64,000 bases of DNA from Heliopora coerulea (Eukaryota > Cnidaria > Anthozoa > Scleralcyonacea > Helioporidae): the NCBI GenBank assembly GCA_030142905.1, contig JASJOG010000186.1:226501-290500 (forward strand). The letters are read 5' to 3'. The notes under the pieces are model-generated. The model ran no database searches, was not told the origin of the DNA, and worked only from the letters and a program-made list of their open reading frames with translations. Shown piece by piece: positions 1 through 11,609 of the stretch. Made by a program: the position numbers and the translations under genes. Position 1 is the first letter of the stretch. Every line of letters begins with the position of its first letter.

Positions 1-315
1 CCTCTATGGAGAGGAGCTTGGGTAAATAATAGGATTGTCCAGTATAAATAAAGGCATTTTACTTCGGTTTCCTCCTGTAGTAACACTAGACCTAAGACTA
101 CTGGACCTCTATAGAGAGCAGCTTGGGTAAATAATAGGGTTATCCAATATAAATAAAGGCATTTTGCTTCGGCTTTCTCCTGTAGTAACACTAGACCTAA
201 GACTACTGGACCTCTATAGAGAGCAGCTTGGGTAAATAGTAGGGTTATCCAATATAAATAAAGGCATTTTGCTTCGGCTTTCTCCTGTAGTAACACTAGA
301 CCTATGACTACTGGA
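1..315. repeat. 105-bp minisatellite, three copies
   Basis: Three head-to-tail copies of a 105-bp unit begin at positions 1, 106 and 211, each starting CCTCTAT and ending near GACTACTGGA. The first copy is the most diverged. The array reaches the window edge, so its true length is unknown. No coding frame or RNA motif was recognised in the unit. Confidence 0.9.
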
Positions 316-602
316 CCTTGGCGTTATATGACACACCCGGATAGTAAGTAAACTCCCTGCATTGGCCGTGCTTACTATTGCTTTCTGCCACTTGTTGTTC
401 ACTCCAGTTTCCTGATAATTTTTTTGTGTTCTGTGGTATGTTACTTAAATTATTCATTTTAATTCATTACGTTCTGCACGGATATGGGGAAGATGGTTAC
501 ACAACATATTATATAGAAAGTGATAAGATAGGTGTATCGATGGTGTGCGATTGATGATAATTACTATGATCCAGTTACGTGTCAGTGATGAAGGGTCTAG
601 AT

Positions 603-1046
603 CAGTCCTTCTCAAATAGTGGGGCGCGTCCCCCTGGGTGGGGGCGCGCGGTGCGATGCCAGGGGGGGGCGCGTGTGACCCTTAGGAACATGCTTTTATT
701 TTGCCGTACTAGAATAAAGTGTAATTGCACATCCACTACAGTAGGTGGCAGTGGCGCTCTCGTTGTCAGAGTGTGCGCAGGGAGTATTAGCTCTATGGTG
801 TAGGGTTTTTGTACTGAGCATGCGCACACACAGCATCAAGCAGGCGATATGAAGTGCAGTAAACAAACCCTCAAGACACCATGGAAAAATTTTTAACAGG
901 ATACAATAAGGATACAATGTTATGCAGAGGTGTACTATAATTTTATAGACAAATGATACTATTTATAGTCGTGGCGGAGAGTGGGGGGCGTGAATTGTTT
1001 TCTTCTTCGTAGGGGGGGCGTAACAGAAAATGATTGAGAAGCACTG
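603..1046. mobile_element. hAT-type non-autonomous element (MITE)
   Basis: The ends are imperfect inverted repeats, CAGTCCTTCTCAA on the left and the complement of CAGTGCTTCTCAA on the right. The 8-bp direct repeat GTCTAGAT flanks the element exactly (595-602 and 1047-1054), which is the target duplication length of hAT elements. The 444-bp interior is GC-rich with G-runs near both ends and has no transposase. The short open frames inside it are not credible genes. Confidence 0.85.
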
Positions 1047-1054
1047 GTCTAGAT

Positions 1055-2200
1055 GAAGTAATAAACTAAATAGCTCCGCTTAAACACGAACATGAATCGG
1101 AACAGCCTGTAAAAATAGGTCGGATAAAGGATTCCTCAGGCTTGTAGATTTACGGAAAGTTTGGTTGGTTCATCAACTATAAACATGTATTTGGATAAAT
1201 ACTCATGTTTAACTAACGAAACATACAGTACGGCAGCGAAAAGTCTTGTTTTATTGTAGGAACTTGACGAAGTGTGAGCGTAAATTGACATAAATACTAA
1301 TAGTCAACCAGAGAAATATTGTACCAGAGCAAGAAAAATGCTCCGACGAACAACATCCTATGAACAACATATTTGAGTTATAATACAAGACGAAAATGGT
1401 CAAGGTAATATTTAGACTTCATTTCAAAGTCATTGTTAAACTTTATATGTTGCAAACCTATTATTTATATACTTGCATTATGGAGAGTGTAACAACGAAA
1501 TTACTGAGGCAAGATAAATAAACTACGATAATTTCACCATTTTTATCACCTTGGTACATAAATAACAGCTCAGTTTGTGACATATGGAGTTTGAGAATGA
1601 CTTCCTAACAAAGTTGCAATATTACGATGATCATTTTCGCCTCGTGTTTTGACTGAAATATTCAGTATACAAGATGCTGTTTCTCAGAGTATACTTCTTG
1701 CTCTATTTCTTAAAGCTGTTGGATGATAATGAAATATTGAACAGCTGCAAAGCACGGAGGCCTCAGTCCTCCATCAGTGAAGATGTGAGGTGTGATTTCA
1801 CCTAATCATTTTAGCGTTGAAGAGGCGAACGTTTCGGGGACTTGGAGTACATTTATCATCCGAGAATATTTCAGTACTTGAAATCTTTTGACGGTCATTT
1901 TCAGTATCCTGAAGTCGAAAAAATGTGGAGGTCTCTTACAGTTGCTGAGTCGAAAAAAATATCTAAAGCCCTTATTTACCAAATTTAAGACAAAATGACC
2001 GACACACTTAAAATGTATAAATTGATTGAAAAAGCGCAATATATTTACATGTCTCAAAGCGGTCAGTTATTACATATTAGTTGAAGACTACTATAAAAAC
2101 ATATTACATTGTATTTCTATGGTCTCCGTTTAATTAAATCACTAAACTATGCAACACTTCTCAAACATCCATAACTGTCACTATATTTCGTGCTATTTGT
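1055..2200. other. Intergenic stretch, nothing recognised
   Basis: AT-rich sequence with no long open frame, no recognisable transposon ends and no RNA motif. Short frames here show no domain signature. Confidence 0.5.
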
Positions 2201-2209
2201 TAGCTGTTG

Positions 2210-3230
2210 GTAGCTGATAAAGGTCATTTCATTATCTGGAGTTCGGTGGAGCTTAATGGTTTGATTGTGGTCATGAAATCCCGTCATAATTGTTGGGTCT
2301 GGGAAAACTTTTGTTTTCATCATATTGGCTTGGATGGACTGACTCTTGTCATGGAATCTCTGGTACTATCTGGGTCTGAAGGGATCAATTGCTGTCATTG
2401 CATTCTCTGGCATTGGTTGGGATTGGCTTGACCGAGTGTTCTCATTGGATACATTGCTACTGGTTGTGTCTGGATAGATCGATTACTGTCGTTGGATACT
2501 CTCCCATCAGTTGTGTCTGGATCATGGATCAATTGCATTTATTGGATACTGCGTCATTGGTTGAGTTTGACTCTTATTGGATACCCTGGCATTAGTCATG
2601 ACTGGATTGCCTGCTCGATAACTGGATCTGAATTCCCTGATACTTCTTGATGACGCTGGTTCAACTGTGGTTACAACATTCGTGGAACTGGTTGGGTGTG
2701 GCTGGATGGATTGCTGTTCCTCATTTGTTTGAGATTTATTGGTGTGGATGGCTTGATTGCTGTTCCTCATTTGTTTGAGATTTATTGGTGTGGATGGCTC
2801 AATTGCTCACAATTTATTGTCTTACATTGGTTTGGTCAGAAATGGTCTACTGCAGCACTGCATTCTCTTGCATTTGTTGGTCTGGATGGCTTGATTTCTC
2901 ACACTTCAATCTCTAGTAATTATTAGGTGTCGGTGGCTCGACTGTCGTCATTACACCTCTTGGAATTCATTGTCTCCATCTGTCCCGATTGTTGTCGCTG
3001 CATTCTCTGGTATTTATTGGTCTGACTGGCTTAATAACGGTCTCTTCGCTCCAGTTTCTGATATTTCATCACGTGGGTCCGCGACTTATGACTAGTAGAT
3101 TGCTGTAACTGGATCTTGTAGCATTTCCTTGGTTTGGGTAGATTGTTAGTTGAAACTGCATTCTCTGTGATTTGTTGGATGGCGTGACTGTTGTCGTTGC
3201 ACAGTCTGACATTTGTTGCTGGAGGTGACC
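2210..3230. repeat. Degenerate ~46-50 bp tandem repeat
   Basis: About 1 kb is built from diverged copies of a unit resembling 'ttggtgtggatggcttgatt' followed by 'gctgttcctcattt'. One adjacent pair (from 2709 and from 2755) is near identical and fixes the period at 46 bp; most other copies are heavily decayed. Open frames here on either strand are by-products of the repeat. It lies just downstream of the last exon of gene A. Confidence 0.7.
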
Positions 3231-3285
3231 AGGTGTAAATAATCTTCGGCTGGTTCTCAGGAATTTGAACTTGGTTGAAACTTGG

Positions 3286-3629
3286 CTATGTTCTTTTTGT
3301 CGAAACCAGTGCTTGAGCTTCTTTCAAGATGTCAACAACGTCATCCCTCTTCATCTTCTCCAGAAGTTTGATCAAATTCTCCACTGTGGCCTCCCTCCCA
3401 GTCCCCCACTCTTTTAATAGAGTAGCGGTTGGATTGTCGCACTGCTCAAACAGTTCTATTTCACTATCCTCGAATTTCATTTTCGCAGCAAGTCCACGAA
3501 AGTCCCGCTTTAGAACTGATTTCTCGTTTAGCAACTGACACACCTTACTTTTTATGCCACTGTCAAGATCTCGAACGAACAATGGCTTTCTGTTGGCGTC
3601 GGAAGCTCTATCGTTGACTCCAACGACAA
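3286..3629 (-). CDS. Death-domain exon of gene A (terminal exon)
   Basis: The exon begins after CTTTTTACAG with two bases that complete the phase-1 codon of the preceding exon, and ends at a TAG stop. It encodes about 113 residues. The Death domain occupies roughly residues 25-108 and has the usual W (KEWG) and the helix-5/6 signature LIKLLEKMKRDDVVDIL. That same signature recurs in the Death exons at 25.5 and 29.7 kb. Confidence 0.85.
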
Positions 3630-6186
3630 CTGTAAAAAGCAAAAGTACAAGCAGTCTTAAAAATACAATAGTTTAGTGCGAGTTTCTTACTGCACAGTAC
3701 AAGATCTCTTTTTTTTTTGTTTTAGATATTTTATTTTTGAACAAAGCACGTTCTTAACATAATTGGCGCGACAATGAACGAACAAATTTCCAACACAACC
3801 AGATAGAGAACCAGATATAATCTGACACCACTCTAGGCTAAACAGTTCCGAACGCTACTTCAAAAGTTACTACTAATGAGTCGAGGCAAAGAAGCTTAGA
3901 GCGTCAGGCCTGCATTCAGAGGGTCATGGGCTCAATTCCAATCTGGAGCTCACAGGTTTTCTGAGGGTCAAAGGCTCAAAGCATGCAGCTTGAGCTGTAA
4001 CAATATCAAGCAGCAATTTCTGACATAACAGAAATATAAATATCGTCTACTATCCACATCAATAAGTGTCATTTGATCTTTCCTAGAGTGGCTCATAAAA
4101 AATTAGTGATCATTGACATTAATTTTACCTGTTTCTCGATGGTGCAAGTTCACCCCTTGATAGTTGGGCCAATCCTTCAAAACATCCGGCTCTTTCAAGA
4201 TATGCTTAACAACTGACGCTGCCATAACACTTGCAAAACGTTTCCGCTCTTCAGTTTCTGGTTCACTACCATCGGCATAATGAGAGATTCCTTTAACGAC
4301 AACCCATTCTACTTCACATTCAAAAGCTGCAGTATATACCCCTGTAAAAAACGCTTTGTATAAAAACCTTCACAGTAGCTGAACACGTGGTTGCTGAGAC
4401 ATAACTAAGGTATCAAGAGCAAGACTATTTTTGGTGGGTTAACCCACTAATGGAGGAAAAACAGTATATAACTCGCTGTGTCTGTGAACATTTTCCCGTC
4501 TCAGAAATAGTCTTTCCTTTTATTCGCATTCTTTCACCCATTTGCTTCCGCAGTTTGACTTAAATTGTGACTTCTGAAAATGTATAAATGGTACCAGTCC
4601 AGACCAAAAGGAACAACTGAGGCTACAAATTGAACTACTTCACCACATTCAGTTCCTATAAACCAAAAAATTCAGTGCGGAAATCAAGTTCGTGTTCACA
4701 TCCCGTTATTACCGTTATTGATGGCACTTAAACAAACGATTAAATAAACGAACTAAATGGTCAAAAACACATCCGGAAAGATGACATTATTCAATTTTGA
4801 TGTCACTTTAACTTGGTTTGCTACAGACAGAAACCTACAACCACATGGCGCGAATTCCTTACGTCATATCCCCATACACGGCTTCTTATACATGTAGGAA
4901 CTACGTCATTTCTCCAGATTGGATTGCCGAGAGAGCGTCGTTGGCGGGTAAATATTTTAGTGGCCTGGAACGTTTAAGGGACTTGGATCGTACGCAGTTT
5001 AGAATCGACCCATATATGAGCCCCGATTCACTTTGTACAGGGACAAAATATGAACGGGGCATGCGTGCAATAAGGATGGGCCCAGATCACATTTTTTATC
5101 CAGGCTAATTAGTGGCTAACGGTGGCATAGCCTACGGACATTCATTTTCATCCTGCACAGTAGCTGTTAAAGGTACTTAGGATTGAATAACTGCGTGTTT
5201 TTGAACTTTGAACCTTATCTTTACAATCATATAATCACAGGCGTACCCCAGGAGGGTCGGGGGTATGATCTCATCCCCTTTTTTTGACCTAAAACAAGTT
5301 ATCAACAGCACATAATAAACCAATAACTGACTTCAGTTTTCCTATGACAGCGAGAAATGCCAAAGCGTTGGTTTGTGTGATCCACCTCTGTCTTCAACAT
5401 TGGAAAATTACAAACCTCGGCATTGGTAATTCTCGATGTCATATTCAACCTCGTACACGCACTGTTAAAATGCTTAACTTGCTCATATCTCCTCACCTTG
5501 TCCTTCAGGTTCGATTGCAGTAGCTTCAGGAAACTGTTTAAGAAGTTCTTCACTTTCTTTAGGGGAATTCTCCAGCTCTGGGCCTGTTAGAATTACTGCA
5601 TTGCGATGGACCTTCACTTCACGGGATTTTGGATCTTTCAGTGGAGCTCTCCAACCGTCGGCAGCGTATTTGATAAGACCTCCAATATTCTTACTTACAT
5701 TCAATGTATTGCCACACCACTGTGGTCGATCGTTGATGGTTTTCTTGTCTGCATATATGGTAAGTTTTGCAGATATGACCACATCTCCGACCTTCGTCTT
5801 CTTTTTCTTCAGCCCGCCACAACACCCTACACCAAACACAACTTTCGGTTTCAAAATTTCAATAGCAGTTCTCGCAACATTCTGCGAGCCACTGACTTGA
5901 GCGGAGCCACGACCACATCTAACCAAACATGTTTTCATTTTCCTCTCTCCATCACCAATTTGTCCAAAGTATACCATCCCGAGACCTTTGATGGAGCTCC
6001 TGAAGCCATTATTGAGGTACAAATAGGAGCTCAGGAATTCCTCGTCGTCTACAGTCACCAACAGGACATCTGTAGGGAGCTGAATATATTCCCAGTATTT
6101 GTAGACTACCTGTACGTCTCTCAGCTCCGGAACTGTAAGGCTTAATGGTGGAAGATCTTCAAAATGCTCTGTCGGTCGCACGGTTG
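3286..6186 (-). CDS. Nucleoside phosphorylase-like / Death domain fusion protein (gene A, three exons, 5' end unknown)
   Basis: Three minus-strand exons join in frame: 6186-5497, 4341-4129 and 3629-3286, with donors GTGAGG and GTAAAA, acceptors ending in AG, and a TAG stop. The visible product is about 414 residues. Residues ~30-300 form a PNP/MTA-SAH-nucleosidase-like fold: GVGCCGGL, GDVVISAKL, AIEPEGQGVYTAA across the first splice, and KGISHYADGS. The last exon encodes a Death domain (LNEKSVLKRDFRGLAAKM ... PTATLLKEWG ... LIKLLEKMKRDDVVDIL). The first exon opens at an acceptor (TTGTAG) in phase 1, so the ATG at 6226 is probably intronic and upstream exons are missing. The family cleaves or phosphorolyses nucleosides. 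The usual catalytic Asp of the SDxAD motif is His here (SHYAD), so activity is doubtful. The Death domain implies recruitment into a signalling complex. Splicing is inferred. Confidence 0.85.
4818..5108 (+). CDS. Short ORF inside the first intron of gene A, doubtful
   Basis: A 96-codon open frame on the strand opposite gene A, within the intron at 4342-5496. The product is rich in Tyr, Pro and Arg and has no domain, signal peptide or membrane segment that I recognise. There is no second copy in the window. It may be a chance frame or a fragment of an unidentified element. Confidence 0.15.
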   Translation: MLQTETYNHMARIPYVISPYTASYTCRNYVISPDWIAERASLAGKYFSGLERLRDLDRTQFRIDPYMSPDSLCTGTKYERGMRAIRMGPDHIFYPG

Positions 6187-6965
6187 CTACAATGTTAAAA
6201 AAAGTATTAGCGAACAATTTCTTCAAATCTCTGAACAGTTAGAAAGCACAAATAGAGGACGTAAAAGCTCAAAAAGTTCTTTAACTTTTGAAACGTTGTT
6301 TGCCTTAACGATGTTCCTCTCTTCCTAACAAAAATGTTGAAGAAAAATAATCAAATGTTAAAAATCGTTTCACATGCCGAAAGAAACCCGGATTTAACCT
6401 TTCGTGTCTTTGACATCTTCCTTTACGAGCAAAATTGTCTGGCTTAAGCCAGAGTAAAACTAAAAAGTCGGGTAAGGGACTGGAAGGGTTAAAAAAAGTT
6501 ATAATTTTTAAATGAGTTTGGTTTGTTCCTTCATAGTTTTTCGCGCCATTTTCTTTCTTCCATTTCAAGCTTTTTGTTGATTGCTTGTCTTTTCGAATTC
6601 CTTTACGAATGTTTAAATGCTTGCCTAGCATTCACAAGTTCATTCGTTTGTTTTACAATAGTCATTATGTGTAAAGTAATATCACCGTTTTACAATAATT
6701 TGTTATTAGAGATCTTTTAAACGGAAAAAATTACCGGTAATTCTTATTCATTTGCCTCAATACCAGCTTTGAAAGTTTCCAGCCGAAACTTGCCTGTGTG
6801 AAACTCTGTACCCAAAAACTGCACTGACAGGGAGGAAGCCAATGTTCTAATATAATTTGTCATTTTACGCAAATTTACGGGTGCATGTTCGACAGTTACA
6901 AAGTGTGTTAAAATCTAACATGTGTAATAAAAAAGCTATGTTTACATGAACTTTAGTTGTACTCG

Positions 6966-7510
6966 TTACTTTCTTAAAGGTGATATAGGTCTTAAGTGCT
7001 TGTCAATATCGCGAACTAATTTCTCCTTGGGGAGTGGCGTAACATTAGCTTGTTTCCAAGCCAATGGAAGGTTCACTTCGTGGTAGGAGGCATTGAGCAT
7101 ATTTGAAATGGGATTCTCTAATAATTCCGCATATTCTTTTGAAATCCAATTTGGGATACCATCCGGACCGGGTGCTTTATTTGGGTTCAATGATATCAGC
7201 TTATCATAGACGGACCTTGGGGTAGTAATATTGGTGTCTTCGATAGTTAGAGTTTCTTCGATAGTTTCAGACATCAAGTCCTGAAGTTCTTTGGCGTCAA
7301 GATGGACATAACTCATAATCGGTTTCAGGAAGCTGCTGTTAACTAAGATAGCAAGTTCTTTTGATGTGAGATTATCAGTGGTTTCGATTTGTAATTGTGA
7401 CAGTAGATTTGTTGACCCGGGTGGCAATGTCATTCCACAGATAATTTTAACTTCTCTCCACCATTCTTTGGGCTTAGACCGCTTTAAATGACTTACTTTA
7501 AAAGCGCAAT
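6966..7510 (-). pseudogene. LINE reverse-transcriptase fragment
   Basis: The frame reads through the segment just before and into the RT domain of a non-LTR retrotransposon: NPNKAPGPDGIPNW, then LPLAWKQANVTPLPK and a decayed LRPIS motif. It extends upstream past the ATG at 7433 through KEWWREVK. The RT fingers stop abruptly at 6966, and the catalytic FADD-type region and the endonuclease are absent. It is a truncated insertion, probably of the Jockey/CR1 group (inference). Confidence 0.85.
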
Positions 7511-7683
7511 AATTAACTCAACACAATTTCCTCACCCTATTTACTTTGTTACGGTAGAATTTAAAAGTGGAGTTGTTTCCTGAATGTAAAGCCCGTTGAT
7601 GCAAACTGACAAAGTGTTTGAAGTCTCCGGTAACCTATGAAGGATCTTTTCGATGAAAAGCGACCCTTTTCTCAGGCATTATC

Positions 7684-7717
7684 CCCTCGCCCACCGCGCG
7701 GGCGCGGTGGGCGAGGG
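7684..7717. repeat. GC-rich perfect hairpin
   Basis: Perfect 15-bp inverted arms (7684-7698 and 7703-7717, CCCTCGCCCACCGCG and its complement) enclose a 4-nt CGGG loop. The hairpin is almost purely GC in an otherwise AT-rich stretch. No gene or transposon boundary was identified beside it. Confidence 0.85.
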
Positions 7718-7793
7718 CACTAATCTCGACGTGCGTGGAGTCCTTTTACACAAATGGTGACTAGGAAGAAAAATTTTCGCATTGCGTATCTAT

Positions 7794-7796
<3 letters not shown>

Positions 7797-7830
<34 letters not shown>
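7797..7830. repeat. (TA)n microsatellite
   Basis: A TA dinucleotide run immediately before the Penelope 3' end at 7866. Penelope copies elsewhere in the window and both retrozyme loci also border TA runs. Confidence 0.9.
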
Positions 7831-7835
<5 letters not shown>

Positions 7836-7865
7836 AATAAAATAATCATAAAAAAACTCATTTAA

Positions 7866-8903
7866 AAATCTTTATTTCTTCTCCAACGTTTCGGGGCAAG
7901 GCCCTTTCTCAAGGTCGTAATACAGAAGTCAGTAATCCACTTAAATATAAATTAAGCAACTAATTAAAATTCATAATTAAGTAAAATCCCTAAGATTGAG
8001 TCCATCTGGAATGAACGTATTCAATTTATACACCCAAAACCCCTCCCTCTCTTCAGGCTTACTTACATCCGTTTTATCAATAATCATTATTCTAATATCC
8101 TCTAATCCCTTATGACCCTGCTGAAAAAAATGAGTGTATAAATGCTCACCAGCTATTCCCCTCTGACCCTTTCCATATCTTACTAACGAACTCTTGTGAC
8201 TATTAAACCTCTTTCTACACGATGTGATTATGATTCCAACATACAGTTTTATACACTTTTTACATACAATCAAGTAAACTACTCCTTTGGAGTCACAATC
8301 AAAATCGTAATTAACTAAATATTCCCGATTTTCACAACTATCCTTAAAGGGATGAGAAAATGTTCCAAAGTTCGTTGTCAGATTTGTAAATATGTTAGAG
8401 AAGGAAGAAGTTTTAAGGATAGTTCTGGAAATTCGGGAATATTATGTTAATTACGATTTTGATTGTGACTCCAATGGAGTGGTTTACTTGATTGAATGTA
8501 AAAAGTGTATAAAACTGTATGTTGGAAGCACAATCACATCGTTTAGAAAGAGGTTTAATAATCACAAGAGTTCGTTAGTAAGATATGGAAAGGGTCAGAG
8601 GGGAATAGCTGGTGAGCATTTATACGCTCATTTTTTTCAGCAGGGTCATAAGGGATTAGAGGATATTAGAATAATGATTATGGATAAAACGGATGTAAGT
8701 AAGCCTGAAGAGAGGGAGGGCTTTTGGGCGTATAAACTGAATACGTTCATTCCAGATGGACTCAATCTTAGGGATTTTACTTAATTATGAATTTTAATTA
8801 GTTGTTTTATTTATATTTAAGTGGACTACTGACTTCTGTATTACGACCTTGAGAAAGGGCCTTGCCCCGAAACGTTGGAGAAGAAATAAAGATTTTTAAA
8901 TGA
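7866..8903. mobile_element. Inverted pair of Penelope-like element 3' ends (GIY-YIG)
   Basis: Two copies of the same ~490-bp Penelope 3' segment face away from each other: minus-strand copy 8354-7866 and plus-strand copy 8411-8903, with a spacer of about 56 bp. Each encodes a GIY-YIG endonuclease domain (GVVYLI-CKKCIKLYVG ... RFN-HKSSLVRYGKGQ) and ends FIPDGLNLRDFT plus stop. Both then carry the terminal motif CTTGAGAAAGGGCCTTGCCC and CGAAACGTTGGAG. The minus copy (frame 8273-7977) differs at several residues, including the replacement of GSTI by GIII after YV. RT domains are missing from both. Confidence 0.85.
8411..8784 (+). pseudogene. Penelope GIY-YIG endonuclease fragment
   Basis: A plus-strand frame of about 110 residues with the Penelope-type GIY-YIG layout: VVYLIECKKC (paired cysteines), YVGSTITSFRKRFNNHKSS, and a C-terminal EEREGFWAYKLNTFIPDGLNLRDFT. 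The domain makes the nick for insertion in Penelope elements. The upstream RT is absent, so this is a 5'-truncated copy. Confidence 0.8.
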
Positions 8904-8963
8904 ACTTTTTATGGGTATTTTATTATATTTATATATATATATATATGTTATGATTTTTTTTTT

Positions 8964-9743
8964 TTTTTTTTTGTTCTCCGGATTTGTGTTTAACTGTGTC
9001 GAGCTTTCGACTTGGTCCTTCAAGTCTTCGTCAGGTTATGGTGAGGTATTTGCACGTGGTTTGCTTCTATCAGCTTGGTCCATGAGTCTTTGCGCGTGTA
9101 GGCGTTCCGAGCGTCTGATAGGTGGATTGGGCTGTCGGCTGTTCTCATCGGTGGATTCTGATGTATTGAAGTGATTGGTTGGATCATGGATAGAGGGCTG
9201 TGATGTGATGTTAGTGGGCTGTTTTGACGTATTTATGTAAGTTTTGCAGTCTTCGTTTCGGATTTTGAATCGGAGCTGGTGGTATGCTGCGGGAATGTCG
9301 ATGTGTCTGTTAATTGCGGGTTTGTCGAGGCTGTGCCATGCTTCCTTAAATTCGAATTTAAGGAAGCATGGCACAGCCTCGACAAACCCGCAATTAACAG
9401 ACACATCGACATTCCCGCAGCATACCACCAGCTCCGATTCAAAATCCGAAACGAAGACTGCAAAACTTACATAAATACGTCAAAACAGCCCACTAACATC
9501 ACATCACAGCCCTCTATCCATGATCCAACCAATCACTTCAATACATCAGAATCCACCGATGAGAACAGCCGACAGCCCAATCCACCTATCAGACGCTCGG
9601 AACGCCTACACGCGCAAAGACTCATGGACCAAGCTGATAGAAGCAAACCACGTGCAAATACCTCACCATAACCTGACGAAGACTTGAAGGACCAAGTCGA
9701 AAGCTCGACACAGTTAAACACAAATCCGGAGAACAAAAAAAAA
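8964..9743. mobile_element. Perfect 390-bp-arm palindrome of a Penelope 3' end
   Basis: The sequence is its own reverse complement about the point 9353/9354 (TTCGAA) with no spacer. The arms are 8964-9353 and 9354-9743, and the same 130-codon and 76-codon frames occur identically on both strands. Outward from the centre each arm encodes a Penelope C-terminus (KEAWHSLDKPAINRHIDIPA ... SERLHAQRLMDQADRSK). Each then ends with the Penelope-like tail CCTGACGAAGACTTGAAGG, then GTCGAAAGCTCG, and a poly-A run. Flanks are TA-rich. Complete identity means either a very young inverted insertion or an assembly fold-back artefact. Confidence 0.85.
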
Positions 9744-9760
9744 TAAATCATAACATTACT

Positions 9761-11050
9761 ATGCCTGGATTACAAGTATTCAATTCATATATATATATAT
9801 ATATATATAGGTATAGGTATATATCCATGGATTCCGGTCACTCAAGAAGGCCGTGTGCAAAGCTCGGGGATTGGTATGTTGTTGATCAAACCTTAGGTTA
9901 CTTAGGTCCGTATCGAATCAAATCGGTTTGGGCTCGGTTTTTTTCCGTTTTATGGACTTCTCAGACGTTGTTTACATCATTTGAACACTGAAGCCAGTTA
10001 ATGATTTAAGGCTGGCAAACGAAATGGCTCTTGGTGCTTGCGGCTGGTTTCACTTTTGTAGTCCATCATAGTATCTGGACAATTTGTGAGATGAAAGAGC
10101 AATTCCGAAAGTTAGCTCCTTAGAATATGCATTGGCCAACTGTTCATTTGTTGCAGCAACGCTTTGTCTTGGTACTTCCAAATAAATATGAACAAAAGAC
10201 GTATGGGAACTCGCTTGCTGTCAGGACATTTGCTGAGCGACTAAGTGTAAACGACATTCTTTGTTAAAGTTGAACAGATGCTGATTTGTAGAAATCTCGA
10301 GATTTTTCACGTTATGGATAATACGTTTCGGATAATAGATGGTTTCTTGGTCTATTACAACGTGCAAACGGTGGTAGAACAGGAATCCTCTTCACAACAG
10401 TAGATATGTGTTGTTTACCACAGCGTTTGCCACGGGTAGGCACAAGAAGATTCAGCAGTTTGAAATCTTTCCAGACACATTTTGACAAAGGTAATGAGGC
10501 ATGTCGTATTCCATTAAGTTCATTTCCAAACTTCTAACAATTACGTTGCAAGAGAACCATATTTCTCGAGTAATTCATCACAAGAACATAGACGTGACTT
10601 TAATAACTCTATTTGGTTCGAAGTAGCCACAGGCTAATATGACTATTCAAGTATCATACAACTAAAAAACCCAGTTCAAAATTAAGCAGACATTTATAGC
10701 GTTATTTACATATCTATATCTTCTCAAGGGCACCCTGTTTGTTTTTTCTGGGTTTTTCGTGAATTCAAGCCTGACAAGCTCCGCTTCCGCTTATAACCCC
10801 ATCTTTATGAAAAAGTACTATGTACTTAAGCAAAAATAAAAGTACGCAGAAAATCTCACTGATGTGGGGAAAATAAAAATGCCCAAGTTTTTTGGGAAAA
10901 GTCCTTATGAAAATACTTAATAAAAATACGAAAGTATGACATATTGAATATTATATAACGTCCAATGTTGCATGAGCGCAGCAAGCAAAAATGGACGTGA
11001 AGATCATGTTGCCTAACTCTTTTTTCATTCATGCACAACAGAAAGATGGA
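9761..11050. other. Stretch without recognisable genes
   Basis: A TA run at 9787-9810 is followed by about 1.2 kb of AT-rich sequence with no domain-bearing frame, no terminal repeats and no clear exon signals. Confidence 0.5.
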
Positions 11051-11084
11051 GAAGCGATTTTATACATCCTACTTTATCTCCAAC

Positions 11085-11500
11085 AATGAATTGCTTGAAG
11101 GTCGTCAAGATACTGTAAAAGATGAGATTAAGCCCAAAAGTGGAGAAACTGGAGAAGAATAGAAGGGCTGCAACTCACACCATTTCTGACGAAGGGACAA
11201 AGAACCTCAGTACTGGAGGAAAGAAGACAGGAAGAACGACGTAGTCACTTGAGAAAAAAGCAGTTGCATGGTAAATTCCTTGGAGACGCAGAAGGTACAA
11301 GAAGTATTGAGTCATGCCGGTGGATAAAGGAAGGATTTCTGAAGAAGAAAACTAAGGGTTTGATATTTGCTAAGCAAGATCAAGCCCTCAGAACTAATTG
11401 GATGAAAAAGAACATGGGTTGTCATGTGATATATGAAAACTATAAACCTAGCGGAGAGAGAGATGAATCGATAGCCCATCTGATACTTAGAAAATAAATA
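11085..11500 (+). pseudogene. LINE C-terminal fragment, copy 1
   Basis: The frame carries the C-terminal domain typical of a cnidarian LINE family: WIKEGFLKKKTKGLIFAKQD, then QALRTNWMKKNM and a decayed zinc knuckle (GERDESIAHLIL). The cysteines of the knuckle are lost here. It is repeated, better preserved, 500 bp downstream. Confidence 0.7.
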
Positions 11501-11609
11501 TAAAGAAATAGAAAAAAATAGAAAATAAATACATTAAAAAATTGAATGAAATACAATAATTTAAATGTTTTCAAAATGGATGAAAATAAATATATACGAA
11601 GCAACTAAT

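Noticed and set aside
579..829. Overlapping ORFs on both strands in the GC-rich segment
   Set aside because: They lie inside the hAT-type MITE and are caused by its GC-rich composition.
6187..6226. ATG at 6226 as the start of gene A
   Set aside because: The preceding bases look like an intron end (T-rich run and TTGTAG), and the phase-1 start at 6186 matches the other exons, so the 13 residues before it are probably intronic.
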